A stretch of DNA of 64,000 nucleotides, taken from the NCBI RefSeq assembly GCF_003259695.1, contig NZ_PZJH01000008.1, positions 20,541-84,540 on the forward strand. Reading direction: 5' to 3'. A program made the position numbers and the translations under genes. Below are positions 8,561 to 16,990 of the stretch, piece by piece. Within the stretch, counting starts at the first letter, position 1, and every line of letters begins with the position of its first letter. The DNA comes from Macrococcus epidermidis (GTDB taxonomy: Bacteria; Bacillota; Bacilli; Staphylococcales; Staphylococcaceae). Under the pieces are notes generated by a model. The model worked only from the letters and a program-made list of their open reading frames with translations, was not told the DNA's origin and did not search any database.

Positions 8561-9506
8561 TACAACGAAAAAATTATCGTTACTCTTATTCGTTATGATT
8601 GCACTGATGATTGGCTTTGTAATGATCCAGCTTAATCTGCAAATTTTAGATTATGTACTACCATCAAGACTGCGAAAGCTTGCTGCAATTATTTTAGTCG
8701 GTGCAGCAATTGGTGTATCGTCACTCATCTTCCAGACCATCACTGAAAACCACCTACTAACACCATCGGTCATCGGACTTGATGCGGTCTACTTATTTAT
8801 CCAGACCATCATTATATTCTTCTTCGGAAAACTAGGGGATTTATTCTTCAATGTATATGTGAATTTCTTTATTTCCGTTGTACTGATGATTTTGTTTACA
8901 TTAGGCTTATTCAATATCGTCTTTAAGAAAAATACATCCGTGTATTTTGTATTACTGTTTGGGATTGTAATGGGAACATGCTTTTCTAGTTTATCGAGCT
9001 TTATGCATATGGTAATGAATCCGGATGATTTCTTATTATTACAGGATAAACTGTTCGCAAGCTTTAATACGGTCAATGAAAAGTTATTACTCATCAGCTG
9101 TATTATCATTGTGCTGTTACTCATTTATATTTACATGCATGCACATGAATTAGACGTATTAAGTTTAGGGAACACACACGCAACGAATCTAGGTGTAAAT
9201 GTTGAAAAGTTAACGCGTAATATGCTGTTAGTGGTTGCGGTATTAGTAAGTATATCGACCGCACTCGTTGGACCCATTACATTTTTAGGTATCATTGTCT
9301 GTAATGTTACGTATCAATTTATGCAGACATTTAAACATCAATATTTAATCATTTCGGTATTAGCAGTATCAGGCATTACACTATTACTTGGACAAATGAT
9401 CAATCAATACGTATTTGATGGCACAACAGAAATTACGATATTGATTAACTTTATAGGTGGCGTTTACTTCATCTATCTATTATTTAAGGAGGGTGCACAT
9501 GATTAA
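8553..9506 (+). CDS. sstB: Iron-siderophore ABC transporter permease SstB (FecCD family)
   Basis: A 317-residue second FecCD permease, expected to pair with SstA as a heterodimeric channel. Conserved landmarks include PSRLRKLAAIILVGAAIGVS, the SLGNTHATNLGVNVEKLTR loop and the coupling segment GPITFLGIIVCNV. ATG at 8553 follows AGGAGG and overlaps the sstA end. Start and stop overlaps with both neighbours indicate translational coupling. Confidence 0.9.
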   Translation: MPNTTKKLSLLLFVMIALMIGFVMIQLNLQILDYVLPSRLRKLAAIILVGAAIGVSSLIFQTITENHLLTPSVIGLDAVYLFIQTIIIFFFGKLGDLFFNVYVNFFISVVLMILFTLGLFNIVFKKNTSVYFVLLFGIVMGTCFSSLSSFMHMVMNPDDFLLLQDKLFASFNTVNEKLLLISCIIIVLLLIYIYMHAHELDVLSLGNTHATNLGVNVEKLTRNMLLVVAVLVSISTALVGPITFLGIIVCNVTYQFMQTFKHQYLIISVLAVSGITLLLGQMINQYVFDGTTEITILINFIGGVYFIYLLFKEGAHD

Positions 9507-10305
9507 AGTACAACATTTGCACAAATCGATTGGACAGAAAGAAATTCTAAGTGACATTTCCGTGGAAATAAAAAAAGGTGCAATCACGGCGATTATCGGA
9601 CCGAATGGAGCCGGTAAAAGTACATTGTTATCAGCAATTACACGTTTAAGTGATTACGATAGTGGCGCTGTGTTGTTAAATGATGTTCCGGTTGAAGAGA
9701 TGAAAAGTGATGATATCGCAATGCAACTTGCAGTATTAAAGCAAAGTAATCATACGAACTTAAAAATTACTGTTCGCGACTTAGTTAACTTCGGAAGATT
9801 TCCATACTCTAAAGGTCGTTTAACGAAAGAAGATCACGCAATTGTTGATGAAGCAATTGAATATTTAGAACTCAAACCTTTTGAAAATCGCTTCTTAGAT
9901 GAATTGTCAGGGGGACAAAAACAACGCGCATATATTGCGATGACTTTAGCACAGGATACGGATTATATCTTCTTAGATGAACCATTGAATAATTTAGATA
10001 TGAAACATTCTGTTCAGATGATGCAGTTACTCCGTAGATTAGTTCGCGAAAAACAAAAGACGATTGTTATTGTGATTCATGATATTAACTTTGCATCATG
10101 TTATGCAGATTACATCATTGCCTTAAAAGATGGTGTCGTATTATTAGACGGAAAAAAAGAAGATGTTATTACAACAGAAAAATTAAAAGCAGTATACGAT
10201 ATGGACATTCAAATTGAATGTATCTTCGGTCAGCAAATCTGTGTCTATTTTGACGATGAGCACATGACAGTTGATGAGTTTATCGAAGAAGTACAGGCAG
10301 TATAA
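9499..10305 (+). CDS. sstC: Iron-siderophore ABC transporter ATP-binding protein SstC
   Basis: A 268-residue ATPase energising the SstA/SstB channel. Walker A is GPNGAGKSTL near residue 36, the signature LSGGQKQR near residue 135, Walker B YIFLDEPLNNLD, and the switch histidine lies in VIVIHDINFA. ATG 9499 is supported by AAGGAGG at 9487-9493; the longer upstream frame only overlaps sstB. An 8-nt overlap with sstB shows coupling. Length and motifs are normal for FepC/FhuC-type ATPases. Confidence 0.93.
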   Translation: MIKVQHLHKSIGQKEILSDISVEIKKGAITAIIGPNGAGKSTLLSAITRLSDYDSGAVLLNDVPVEEMKSDDIAMQLAVLKQSNHTNLKITVRDLVNFGRFPYSKGRLTKEDHAIVDEAIEYLELKPFENRFLDELSGGQKQRAYIAMTLAQDTDYIFLDEPLNNLDMKHSVQMMQLLRRLVREKQKTIVIVIHDINFASCYADYIIALKDGVVLLDGKKEDVITTEKLKAVYDMDIQIECIFGQQICVYFDDEHMTVDEFIEEVQAV

Positions 10306-10400
10306 TTCAATCCATTGAAAGGAGTGTTGCCGGGTAGTTTTTAATGTAGGGCTAATTTATTTACAGGGGAATAATACATAAATCAAAGGAGAATATAGGA

Positions 10401-11438
10401 ATGAAACGTATTTTTAGTTTAGTATTAACTTTAGCTTTAATTATAGTGTTAGCAGCATGTGGTAATGACAAAGAAAGTACAAAATCAGAAGATAAGACAG
10501 CAGGAGACTCAGATAAGGCTGAAACGATTAAAATTGAAAATAAATACAAACTAATGGGTGAAAAAGAAGACGGAAGTGACGCAAAAGACGTAACAGAAAC
10601 TGTAGAAGTTCCGAAAAACCCAAAAAATATTGCAGTATTTGACTACGGAACATTGGCAACCATGCAGGAATTAGGTGTCGATGGAGAAGTTAAAGGATTA
10701 CCTAAAGGTGAAGGCAATCGCAGTGTTCCGTCATTCCTTGAAAACTTTAAAGATGATAAATATACAAACTTAGGAAGTTTAAAAGAACCTAACTTTGAAA
10801 AATTAGCTGAACAACAACCAGAACTCATCTTAATTTCTGGACGCCAGGCAACACAAAAAGTAATGGAAGAAATGAAAAAAGCAGCACCAGACGCTACAAT
10901 TTTATATGTTGGTACAGATGATACGAAATATATCGAAAGCGTAAAAGAAAACACTGAAAATATCGGTAAAATCTTTGGTAAAGAAAAAGAAGCAACGGCT
11001 TTAATCGATGATTTAGACAAAAAGATTGAAGAAGTAAAAGCAATGACTGAAAAGTCTAAAGATAAAGGATTGTTTGTATTAGCCAATGAAGGAGAATTAT
11101 CTGTATTTGGTAAAGGTGGCCGTTTCGGATTTATTCATGATGTATTAGGCGTGAAAGAAGCGGACAAAAATATTCAGGCCAAAGGACACGGACAAGTTAT
11201 TAACTTTGAATATATCAACAAAACAAATCCGGATATCATCTATGCGATGGACCGTGGAGTAGCAGTTGGTGGTAAATCATCTGCGAAACAAGCATTATCT
11301 AATGATGTTATTAAAGACGTAAGTGCTGTGAAAAATGATAAAGTCGTAGAAATCGATCCTTACTTATGGTACTTCTCAGGTGGCAGCGCAGTCACTGTTA
11401 AGAAACAAATTGAAGAAGTAGAGAAAGCATATAAATAA
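10401..11438 (+). CDS. sstD: Siderophore-binding lipoprotein SstD
   Basis: A 345-residue substrate-binding lipoprotein with a signal peptide and lipobox LAACGN (Cys20). An acidic, lysine-rich linker and a class III (BtuF/FepB-type) binding fold follow, with DYGTLATMQELGVDGEVKGL and the distal IYAMDRGVAVGG and WYFSGG segments. S. aureus SstD binds catechol-type siderophores and xenosiderophores; the same ligand class is inferred here. It lies 95 nt after sstC in the same direction with no terminator between, so it is probably part of the Fur-controlled operon. Confidence 0.9.
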   Translation: MKRIFSLVLTLALIIVLAACGNDKESTKSEDKTAGDSDKAETIKIENKYKLMGEKEDGSDAKDVTETVEVPKNPKNIAVFDYGTLATMQELGVDGEVKGLPKGEGNRSVPSFLENFKDDKYTNLGSLKEPNFEKLAEQQPELILISGRQATQKVMEEMKKAAPDATILYVGTDDTKYIESVKENTENIGKIFGKEKEATALIDDLDKKIEEVKAMTEKSKDKGLFVLANEGELSVFGKGGRFGFIHDVLGVKEADKNIQAKGHGQVINFEYINKTNPDIIYAMDRGVAVGGKSSAKQALSNDVIKDVSAVKNDKVVEIDPYLWYFSGGSAVTVKKQIEEVEKAYK

Positions 11439-11503
11439 AACTAAGTCACCTTAGAACAACATTAATTATATAGATTACCAGCAAATAACCTTACTTATGA
11501 TAA

Positions 11504-11620
11504 TTGTAAAAATATAGAAAGGCGATTATACTGATGATAAGGAAGTTTGTATGGTGAGAACATATTTACTGATGATTAGAATCATTCGCCTGCAAATGCA
11601 TATGCATTGCAGGCTTTTTT
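11504..11620 (+). ncRNA. Candidate short RNA or attenuated leader (promoter plus terminator)
   Basis: A -35 TTGTAA (11504-11509), 17-bp spacer and -10 TATACT (11527-11532) predict transcription from about 11539. An intrinsic terminator follows at 11588-11620: GCCTGCAA pairs with TTGCAGGC around a dyad-symmetric ATGCATATGCA, then six Ts. The transcript would be about 80 nt. The terminator ends 11 nt before the Shine-Dalgarno of the next gene, so it could be a stand-alone RNA or a leader with attenuation. Prediction from sequence only. Confidence 0.45.
11588..11620 (+). terminator. Intrinsic terminator upstream of the 11649 gene
   Basis: An 8-bp stem GCCTGCAA/TTGCAGGC with an internally palindromic loop is followed by TTTTTT. 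It may also be the distal terminator of sstD readthrough. Confidence 0.85.
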
Positions 11621-11648
11621 GATTTTTAAAAGAGAGGAGGTTGATGAT

Positions 11649-12179
11649 GTGAAGGACATATTTACGAAGAAATTTTTAATGATGGTACTGATGCTGATTG
11701 GAATATTTGCGATAGGAATTTCAATTCAGAATTTAATGAACCCGCAAAAGTTTCCGAAAGTAACGAAAAGTCAGATTGCCCAATTGGAGAGTAGTACATT
11801 TCCAACAGAAAAAGAAGCCCAGGAAGCTGTGGGGAAACAACTATTTGATGGCGTCAAGGAAAGTAGTGTCTCATTAAGTTCTAAAGCAAATGAACCGGGC
11901 ATCGGTATTTATGCGTATTATGATGGCAAGACAAAAGACTATGTCACAACGTATTATACCCTAAAGCATAAAGATGGATATCAGGTTAAGATAGGTAAAG
12001 TCAATGTGACTTATCAAAAAGGTGATAAGAAAATGTGGACAGATAAAATTGATGGTCATGTCTACAACTGTTATATCAATGATTATAGAAGATTTAGAGA
12101 AGTTGATGAAAAAGAGGAAACAGCATCGACAGATACATTGCATAATGACGGCGCAATACATGTTGTACAGGAAAAATAA
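11649..12179 (+). CDS. Hypothetical membrane-anchored exported protein
   Basis: A 176-residue protein whose GTG start at 11649 lies 8 nt after AGAGGAGG. A short basic N-terminus is followed by one hydrophobic helix (about residues 9-27) without a lipobox or clear cleavage site, then an extracellular domain of about 145 residues. The domain is lysine- and tyrosine-rich with YAYYDGKTKDYVTTYYTLKH in the middle and an acidic tail. I do not recognise a family. A terminator just upstream means its expression may depend on readthrough or a very short leader. Confidence 0.7.
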   Translation: MKDIFTKKFLMMVLMLIGIFAIGISIQNLMNPQKFPKVTKSQIAQLESSTFPTEKEAQEAVGKQLFDGVKESSVSLSSKANEPGIGIYAYYDGKTKDYVTTYYTLKHKDGYQVKIGKVNVTYQKGDKKMWTDKIDGHVYNCYINDYRRFREVDEKEETASTDTLHNDGAIHVVQEK

Positions 12180-12218
12180 AATGGTTGGTTGATATCGAAG
12201 CAATGAAGTGAAGAAGGA

Positions 12219-12580
12219 TAAGTGTCGTCAAAAGTGATTTGAAGCCACTTCCGAGCGGCAATTACAAGGATTGTGTGAGTAAGTGTCGTCAAAAGTGATT
12301 TGAGGTCACTTCTGAGCGGCAATTACATGGATTGCGTGAGTAAGTGTCGTCAAAAGTGATTTGAAGCCACTTCCGAGCAAGAACAACATGGATTGCGTGA
12401 GTAAGTGTCGCCAAAAGAGATTTGAGGTCACTTCTGAGCGGCAATTACAAGGATTGTGTGAGTAAGTGTCGTCAAAAACGATTTGAAGCCACTTCCGAGT
12501 AAGAACAACTTGGATTGCGTGAGTAAGTGTCGTCAAAAACGATTTGAAGCCACTTCCTAGCAAAAACAACAAGGATTATG
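12219..12580. repeat. Tandem array of six 61-bp repeats
   Basis: Copies begin at 12221, 12282, 12343, 12404, 12465 and 12526, each opening AGTGTCG(T/C)CAAAA. Two internal variants occur: GAAGCCACTTCC in copies 1, 3, 5 and 6, and GAGGTCACTTCTG in copies 2 and 4. A second variable block (GCGGCAATTAC versus AAGAACAAC) segregates independently, so the array looks like a mosaic made by unequal recombination. The period is not a multiple of three, so it is not a protein repeat. It fills the gap between the hypothetical gene and hemQ. Confidence 0.93.
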
Positions 12581-12603
12581 AAGTTCAACTTCAGTCTACT
12601 CGC

Positions 12604-12630
12604 AAAAAAAGACAACCCCTAAAGGTTGCC
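12604..12630 (-). terminator. Intrinsic terminator of hemQ
   Basis: On the minus strand GGCAACC pairs with GGTTGTC (one G-U) and is followed by a run of seven Us (A-run 12604-12610). It lies 14 nt past the hemQ stop. Confidence 0.82.
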
Positions 12631-12643
12631 TTATAACGCTATA

Positions 12644-13393
12644 TTAAACTGTAAATAATCCTTGTAAATCTTCTGTTTTTAAGATGTTACCAACATAGAA
12701 TGAACCGAATTCACCGTAACGCGCTGATACTTCATCGAAGCGCATTTCGTATACTAACTTCTTAAATTGTAATACGTCGTCTGAGAATAAAGTAACGCCC
12801 CACTCGTAATCGTCAAATCCAACTGATCCTGTGATAAACTGTTTAACAATACCTGCATAGCCACGTCCAATCATACCGTGAGAGCGCATTAAGCCTTTAC
12901 GGTGATCCATGTCTAACATGTACCAGTTATCTTCACCTTGACGGCGTTTATCCATTGGGTAGAAACATACATACTCAGAACGTGGTAATTCAGGATATAA
13001 TCTTGCTTTAATATGTGGATTCTCGTACGGATCTTCGTCAGAACCCTGTGCTAAGTAGTTACTTAATTCAATAACTGAAACGTATGAATACGTTGGGATT
13101 AAGTAGTCACGAATGGCTAATTTATTAAATGCTGTTTCAACAGCTGTTAAGTCTTTCATTTCTGGTCGAAGCATCCAAAGCATTAAATCAGCTTTTTGAC
13201 CTGTAATGTTATATAACGCGTAAGATCCTTCTTTCGCTACGTGATTTTCTTCTAATTTATTGATAAAAGCACTGAACTCTTCTACCATTTTCGTACGGTC
13301 TTCTGCTTCAACTAATTTTAAGCTTGTGAAATCAATGGCATAAAATAAGTGCAAGCTATACCAACCGTCTAATGTTTTTGCTGCTTCGTTCAT
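12644..13393 (-). CDS. hemQ: Coproheme decarboxylase ChdC/HemQ (hydrogen-peroxide-dependent heme synthase)
   Basis: A 249-residue chlorite-dismutase-fold protein of the Firmicute HemQ type. It catalyses the last step of the coproporphyrin-dependent haem pathway, two peroxide-driven decarboxylations of coproheme III to haem b. Landmarks are the N-terminal [15 protein letters not shown], the reactive-tyrosine segment [11 protein letters not shown], the proximal histidine region following [17 protein letters not shown], and [15 protein letters not shown]. It is divergent from pta, the gene order seen in staphylococci. A Fur/PerR-like box lies upstream. Confidence 0.96.
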   Translation of the reverse strand: MNEAAKTLDGWYSLHLFYAIDFTSLKLVEAEDRTKMVEEFSAFINKLEENHVAKEGSYALYNITGQKADLMLWMLRPEMKDLTAVETAFNKLAIRDYLIPTYSYVSVIELSNYLAQGSDEDPYENPHIKARLYPELPRSEYVCFYPMDKRRQGEDNWYMLDMDHRKGLMRSHGMIGRGYAGIVKQFITGSVGFDDYEWGVTLFSDDVLQFKKLVYEMRFDEVSARYGEFGSFYVGNILKTEDLQGLFTV

Positions 13394-13411
13394 TATCCAT
13401 CTCTCCTCTAA

Positions 13412-13426
13412 TTGTAATCATTATCA
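13412..13426 (-). promoter_or_regulatory. Fur/PerR-like operator upstream of hemQ
   Basis: TTGTAATCATTATCA matches the PerR consensus TTATAATNATTATAA at 12 of the 14 defined positions and the Fur 7-1-7 box at 12 of 14. It lies 19 bp upstream of the hemQ start codon. A site here would link haem completion to peroxide or iron status. Which regulator binds cannot be decided by eye. Confidence 0.55.
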
Positions 13427-13545
13427 TTCTAACATATCTCGAAACATATGTATGTTCGAAGATTTTACATATTGATGACGTGTAATTTCTATAAAAAGAG
13501 TCTATAATGGTTAATGGGGATGAATCAAAATTTCAGGAGGCTATT

Positions 13546-14535
13546 ATGGCTAAATTATTAGATGTATTAAATGAAAAACTTTCAGGTAAAAATGTGAAAA
13601 TCGTTTTACCGGAAGGAACAGACGAGCGTGTATTACAAGCAGCTGTTGAATTACATAAAGGTGATAAAGTATCACCGATCGTTTTAGGGAATGTGGAAGA
13701 AGTACAAGCGCTTGCTGAAAAATTAGGTTTATCAATTGACGGAATTGAAATAATGGATCCAACAAACAACGAATTACGTGAAGAATTAATCGCGAAGTTT
13801 GTTGAGCGTCGTAAAGGTAAAGCGACAGAAGAGCAAGCGGCACAAATGTTAAACGATCCGAACTATTTCGGTACGATGTTAGTTTATACAGGTCGTGCAG
13901 CAGGTCTTGTATCAGGTGCAGCACATTCTACAGCAGATACTGTACGTCCAGCTTTACAAATCATCAAGACTAAACCAGGTGTTTCTCGTACATCAGGTGT
14001 ATTCTTTATGATTCGTGAAGACGAGCAGTACTTAATGGGTGATTGCGCAATCAATCCAGAACTTGATGCAACTGCTTTAGCTGAAATCGGTATCGAGTCT
14101 GCTAAGACTGCAAAAGCTTTCGGTATGGAACCTAAAGTTGCAATGTTATCTTTCTCTACGAAAGGTTCAGCGAAAACACCTGAAACTGAAAAAGTTGTAG
14201 AAGCAACACGCTTAGCACAAGAAAAATTAGCTTCAGAAGCTGATTTAGAAGGTGTAGTTATTGACGGAGAATTCCAATTTGATGCTGCTTTCGTACCATC
14301 AGTAGCAGCGAAGAAAGCACCAGAATCACCAATTCAAGGTGACGCAAATGTATTCGTATTCCCTAGCTTAGAAGCTGGTAATATCGGTTACAAAATTGCG
14401 CAACGCTTGGGTGGATTTGATGCTGTAGGTCCAATCTTACAAGGATTAAATGCACCAGTGAATGATTTATCACGTGGATGTTCAACAGAAGATGTTGTTT
14501 CATTATCAATCATCACTGCAGCACAATCTTTATAA
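13546..14535 (+). CDS. pta: Phosphate acetyltransferase
   Basis: A 329-residue Pta that interconverts acetyl-CoA and acetyl phosphate in overflow metabolism. The start is the ATG at 13546 (MAKLLDVLNEKLSGKNVKIV) because CAGGAGG is 8 nt upstream and the protein then begins like staphylococcal Pta; the 13 residues encoded upstream lack family similarity. Family landmarks are LPEGTDERVLQAA, GAAHSTADTVRPALQIIKTK and the C-terminal NDLSRGCSTEDVV. lipL follows after 3 nt, as in Bacillus and Staphylococcus. Confidence 0.96.
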   Translation: MAKLLDVLNEKLSGKNVKIVLPEGTDERVLQAAVELHKGDKVSPIVLGNVEEVQALAEKLGLSIDGIEIMDPTNNELREELIAKFVERRKGKATEEQAAQMLNDPNYFGTMLVYTGRAAGLVSGAAHSTADTVRPALQIIKTKPGVSRTSGVFFMIREDEQYLMGDCAINPELDATALAEIGIESAKTAKAFGMEPKVAMLSFSTKGSAKTPETEKVVEATRLAQEKLASEADLEGVVIDGEFQFDAAFVPSVAAKKAPESPIQGDANVFVFPSLEAGNIGYKIAQRLGGFDAVGPILQGLNAPVNDLSRGCSTEDVVSLSIITAAQSL

Positions 14536-14538
14536 TAG

Positions 14539-15378
14539 ATGACGAAGTCAATTTTTGAAGAGAATTGGCAATACGTAGATCATACGCGAGGACTGCAGCC
14601 AATGCAGTCCTTTGCTTTTGATGATATGTACTGTCATTTAATTGGACAACAAAATCATGATAGTGTGGTACGCACTTGGATTCATGATCATGTCATTATT
14701 CTCGGTATGCACGATGCACGTCTGCCATATATTGAAGAGGGAATAGCGTTCCTAAACAATCATGGGTATGGTGCCATTGTTCGTAATTCAGGCGGTTTAG
14801 GTGTGGTACTCGATGCAGGTGTACTCAATATTTCGATTATATTTCCTGGAGATATTACATTTTCGATTGATGCGGGATATGAATATATGTATGAACTGAT
14901 TCAGGAGATGTTTAAAGATTATCATAAACATATTGAAGCGAAAGAAATCGTTCATTCATATTGCCCGGGAAGTTACGATTTAAGTATCGATAATAAGAAG
15001 TTTGCAGGTATTTCACAACGTCGTGTAAAAGATGGTATTGCAGTCCAGATTTATCTTTGTGTCGAAGGTAGTGGGAGCGCACGTGCTGAACTGATGCGTC
15101 AATTTTATGATGTGGCACGTCGCGGGGAAACTACGAAATTTACGTATCCTCAAATAGATCCTGAGTGCATGGCGAGTCTATCAGAACTGCTCGGTGTAGA
15201 GCTTACGGTGGATGAAGTCATATTCAAATTACTGTATGCTTTGAAAGACTTAGGTGCAACTTTATCAAATAATGAGATGACAGATGCTATGTGGACGTTG
15301 TATAATGATTACTTCGAACGCATGACTGAACGTAACGCAAAAATAAAAATCAATCAAGGTGGTGAAGCAAATGCGTAA
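14539..15378 (+). CDS. lipL: Octanoyl-[GcvH]:protein N-octanoyltransferase LipL
   Basis: A 279-residue member of the lipoate-protein ligase A/LipB fold (BPL/LplA). LipL moves octanoyl groups from GcvH to the E2 subunits of 2-oxoacid dehydrogenases, ahead of LipA sulfur insertion. The catalytic cysteine is in [12 protein letters not shown] (about residue 147) and the binding lysine in [11 protein letters not shown]. The usual RRxxGGG motif appears as [11 protein letters not shown], as in LipL proteins. Conserved pta-lipL order supports the assignment over LplA or LipM. Confidence 0.88.
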   Translation: MTKSIFEENWQYVDHTRGLQPMQSFAFDDMYCHLIGQQNHDSVVRTWIHDHVIILGMHDARLPYIEEGIAFLNNHGYGAIVRNSGGLGVVLDAGVLNISIIFPGDITFSIDAGYEYMYELIQEMFKDYHKHIEAKEIVHSYCPGSYDLSIDNKKFAGISQRRVKDGIAVQIYLCVEGSGSARAELMRQFYDVARRGETTKFTYPQIDPECMASLSELLGVELTVDEVIFKLLYALKDLGATLSNNEMTDAMWTLYNDYFERMTERNAKIKINQGGEANA

Positions 15379-15697
15379 TAAGTTTCAAGTGTGCGATGAT
15401 TGTCAGGGTGTATGTCTTAGAACATTACTACCGAAGTTAGAGAAGTTAGATCCAGATGCTGAAGTTGAAATCGCATGCCAGTCTTACTGTGGACCAGGTA
15501 GACGAAAAACTTTCGCATTTGTCAATAACCGCCCTCTAGCAGCTGCAACTGAAGAAGAACTACTTGAAAAAGTTGAGAAACGTTTAGCGCAAAAACGTGA
15601 TCCTGAAGAGGAAGCAAGACTTGCCAAACGTAACGCTGAACGTAAACGTCGTTTAGACGAACAGAACGCGAAGCTGAAAGAGAAACTGAAGAGATAG
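15371..15697 (+). CDS. DUF1450 family protein
   Basis: A 108-residue cytoplasmic protein. The N-terminal domain (about residues 1-70) matches DUF1450, with CDDCQGVC and a third cysteine-containing motif [20 protein letters not shown], suggesting a small Fe-S or zinc-binding thioredoxin-like fold. The C-terminal 45 residues are a strongly charged coiled coil rich in Glu, Lys and Arg, longer than in typical DUF1450 proteins. The start overlaps the lipL stop by 8 nt. Function unknown. Confidence 0.75.
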   Translation: MRNKFQVCDDCQGVCLRTLLPKLEKLDPDAEVEIACQSYCGPGRRKTFAFVNNRPLAAATEEELLEKVEKRLAQKRDPEEEARLAKRNAERKRRLDEQNAKLKEKLKR

Positions 15698-15701
15698 ATA
15701 T

Positions 15702-15733
15702 AGAGGCTGGGACAATTTGTTCCAGTCTCTTTA
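15702..15733 (+). terminator. Intrinsic terminator of the pta-lipL-DUF1450 operon
   Basis: AGAGGCTGGGAC pairs with GTTCCAGTCTCT (12 positions with G-U wobbles) around AATTT, followed by TTTAATTT. The GAGGCTGG core recurs in the longer structured element at 32200. Confidence 0.78.
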
Positions 15734-15860
15734 ATTTAAATTAATCCTCTTTACAATCCTACATACTTCTTTAATGTAAATTTACATGAGTTTAACATCC
15801 CTTTGCTATGCTTAGTTTGTATAACGATATGAATGAATCAATAGAAGGGTGGAACGATTC

Positions 15861-16973
15861 GTGCAACGTATATTAATTACTGGTGCGCGTGCGCCAATTT
15901 CTTATGAAGTTGTGCAGCAGCAGGTCGCATTAGGCAGAACAGTTTTCTTGACGGATTCTACCAAAAAGGTCAGCATTAAAAATTCTAAGTTTATCGAAGC
16001 GTTTATTTTAACGACGTCACCACGATTTTCTACTGAAGAATATATTAGCGATATTAACAATATTGTTACGCAATATCATATTGATCTGATCATTCCTTTA
16101 AATGAAGAATCTTTCTATCTTTCTTATATGAAAGATAGATTAATTGCACCAGTATGGGTTGAAGATATTTCTAAGATGCTGTCAGTGCACAACAAATATA
16201 ACTTTACAAAGTTAATCGATGCGATGGGTTTTAAAGTGCCTGATACGAAATATGTCATGAATCACGATGACTTAACAACTTTTATGAATAACTTCCCTGG
16301 AGATGAATATATCGTTAAACAACCGTACGGTCGTTTCGGTCAATCTGTGCGTAAATTAACACGTATGTCATTAGAAAATGACAATATGATTGAATTCCCT
16401 TTTATGATTCAGACATTAATTAAGGGCACAGAATGGTGTTCATACAGCTTTGCAAAAGACGGGAAAACATTATCTACTTCATTATATTTATCGAACACAC
16501 ATGATAGTTATAACTGTTCTACACACTTCACTTCAGAGAAGAATGAAGAACTTCAGTCTATTATTGAAGCTGTGATTCAGAACTTAAACTGGTCATATCA
16601 AATTGCATTTGATGTGATTAAATGTGAGACGACAGGTGATTATTACTTTATCGAATGTAATCCACGTGCGACAAATGGTGCGCTATTTATGCAGCCTTAC
16701 GTTTGGGAATTAAAGTGCTGCGAACCGAAATATGAAGCGCGTCAACTCATCTTCGTATCGTTATATAACTTTATTATGCGTCCAAAGAAACATAATTTAG
16801 AGCGATTAAAGTATGGGAAAGATATTTTCTGGCATCCAAGTGAAAAGTCAATCTTCTTTGAACAAATTATAAGTGGTGCCCAGTGGTGGTTTGAAGCGAA
16901 ATCTCAAAAGACAACAGTCAACACGATTACAACGTATGATATCGAATGGAATGAAGACATTGTAAATCTATAG
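15861..16973 (+). CDS. ATP-grasp domain protein (carboxylate-amine ligase-like)
   Basis: A 370-residue protein: an N-terminal Rossmann-like pre-ATP-grasp domain starting QRILITGARAPISYEV, an ATP-grasp core with EYIVKQPYGRFGQSVRKL (nucleotide-binding lysine and glycine loop, about residue 150) and the metal-binding motif YFIECNPRATNGA (about residue 265), then an unassigned C-terminal segment of about 90 residues. ATP-grasp enzymes join a carboxylate to an amine or thiol through an acyl phosphate; the substrates here are unknown. GTG 15861 is favoured by AGAAGGGTGG 8 nt upstream. A GNAT-like gene follows after 17 nt. Confidence 0.82.
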   Translation: MQRILITGARAPISYEVVQQQVALGRTVFLTDSTKKVSIKNSKFIEAFILTTSPRFSTEEYISDINNIVTQYHIDLIIPLNEESFYLSYMKDRLIAPVWVEDISKMLSVHNKYNFTKLIDAMGFKVPDTKYVMNHDDLTTFMNNFPGDEYIVKQPYGRFGQSVRKLTRMSLENDNMIEFPFMIQTLIKGTEWCSYSFAKDGKTLSTSLYLSNTHDSYNCSTHFTSEKNEELQSIIEAVIQNLNWSYQIAFDVIKCETTGDYYFIECNPRATNGALFMQPYVWELKCCEPKYEARQLIFVSLYNFIMRPKKHNLERLKYGKDIFWHPSEKSIFFEQIISGAQWWFEAKSQKTTVNTITTYDIEWNEDIVNL

Positions 16974-16990
16974 ATAAAGAGGTCTTACGA

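Noticed and set aside
10643..11086. 147-codon minus-strand frame inside sstD
   Set aside because: Shadow of a lysine-rich coding strand; Phe/Ser-rich product and no start signals.
11553..11624. Short frame starting MVRTYLLMI and ending in the terminator, as a possible type I toxin
   Set aside because: It ends inside the terminator stem and T-run, lacks toxin-like features and has a poor ribosome site; the structured-RNA reading is simpler.
12083..12572. Minus-strand open frames of 79-88 codons running through the 61-bp repeat array
   Set aside because: The 61-bp period shifts frame each unit, so the similar peptides arise from repeat DNA staying open by chance; no ribosome site is present.
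12219..12580. CRISPR array
   Set aside because: Units are contiguous with no unique spacers, and no cas genes are present. The same applies to the 41-bp array at 47242-47470.
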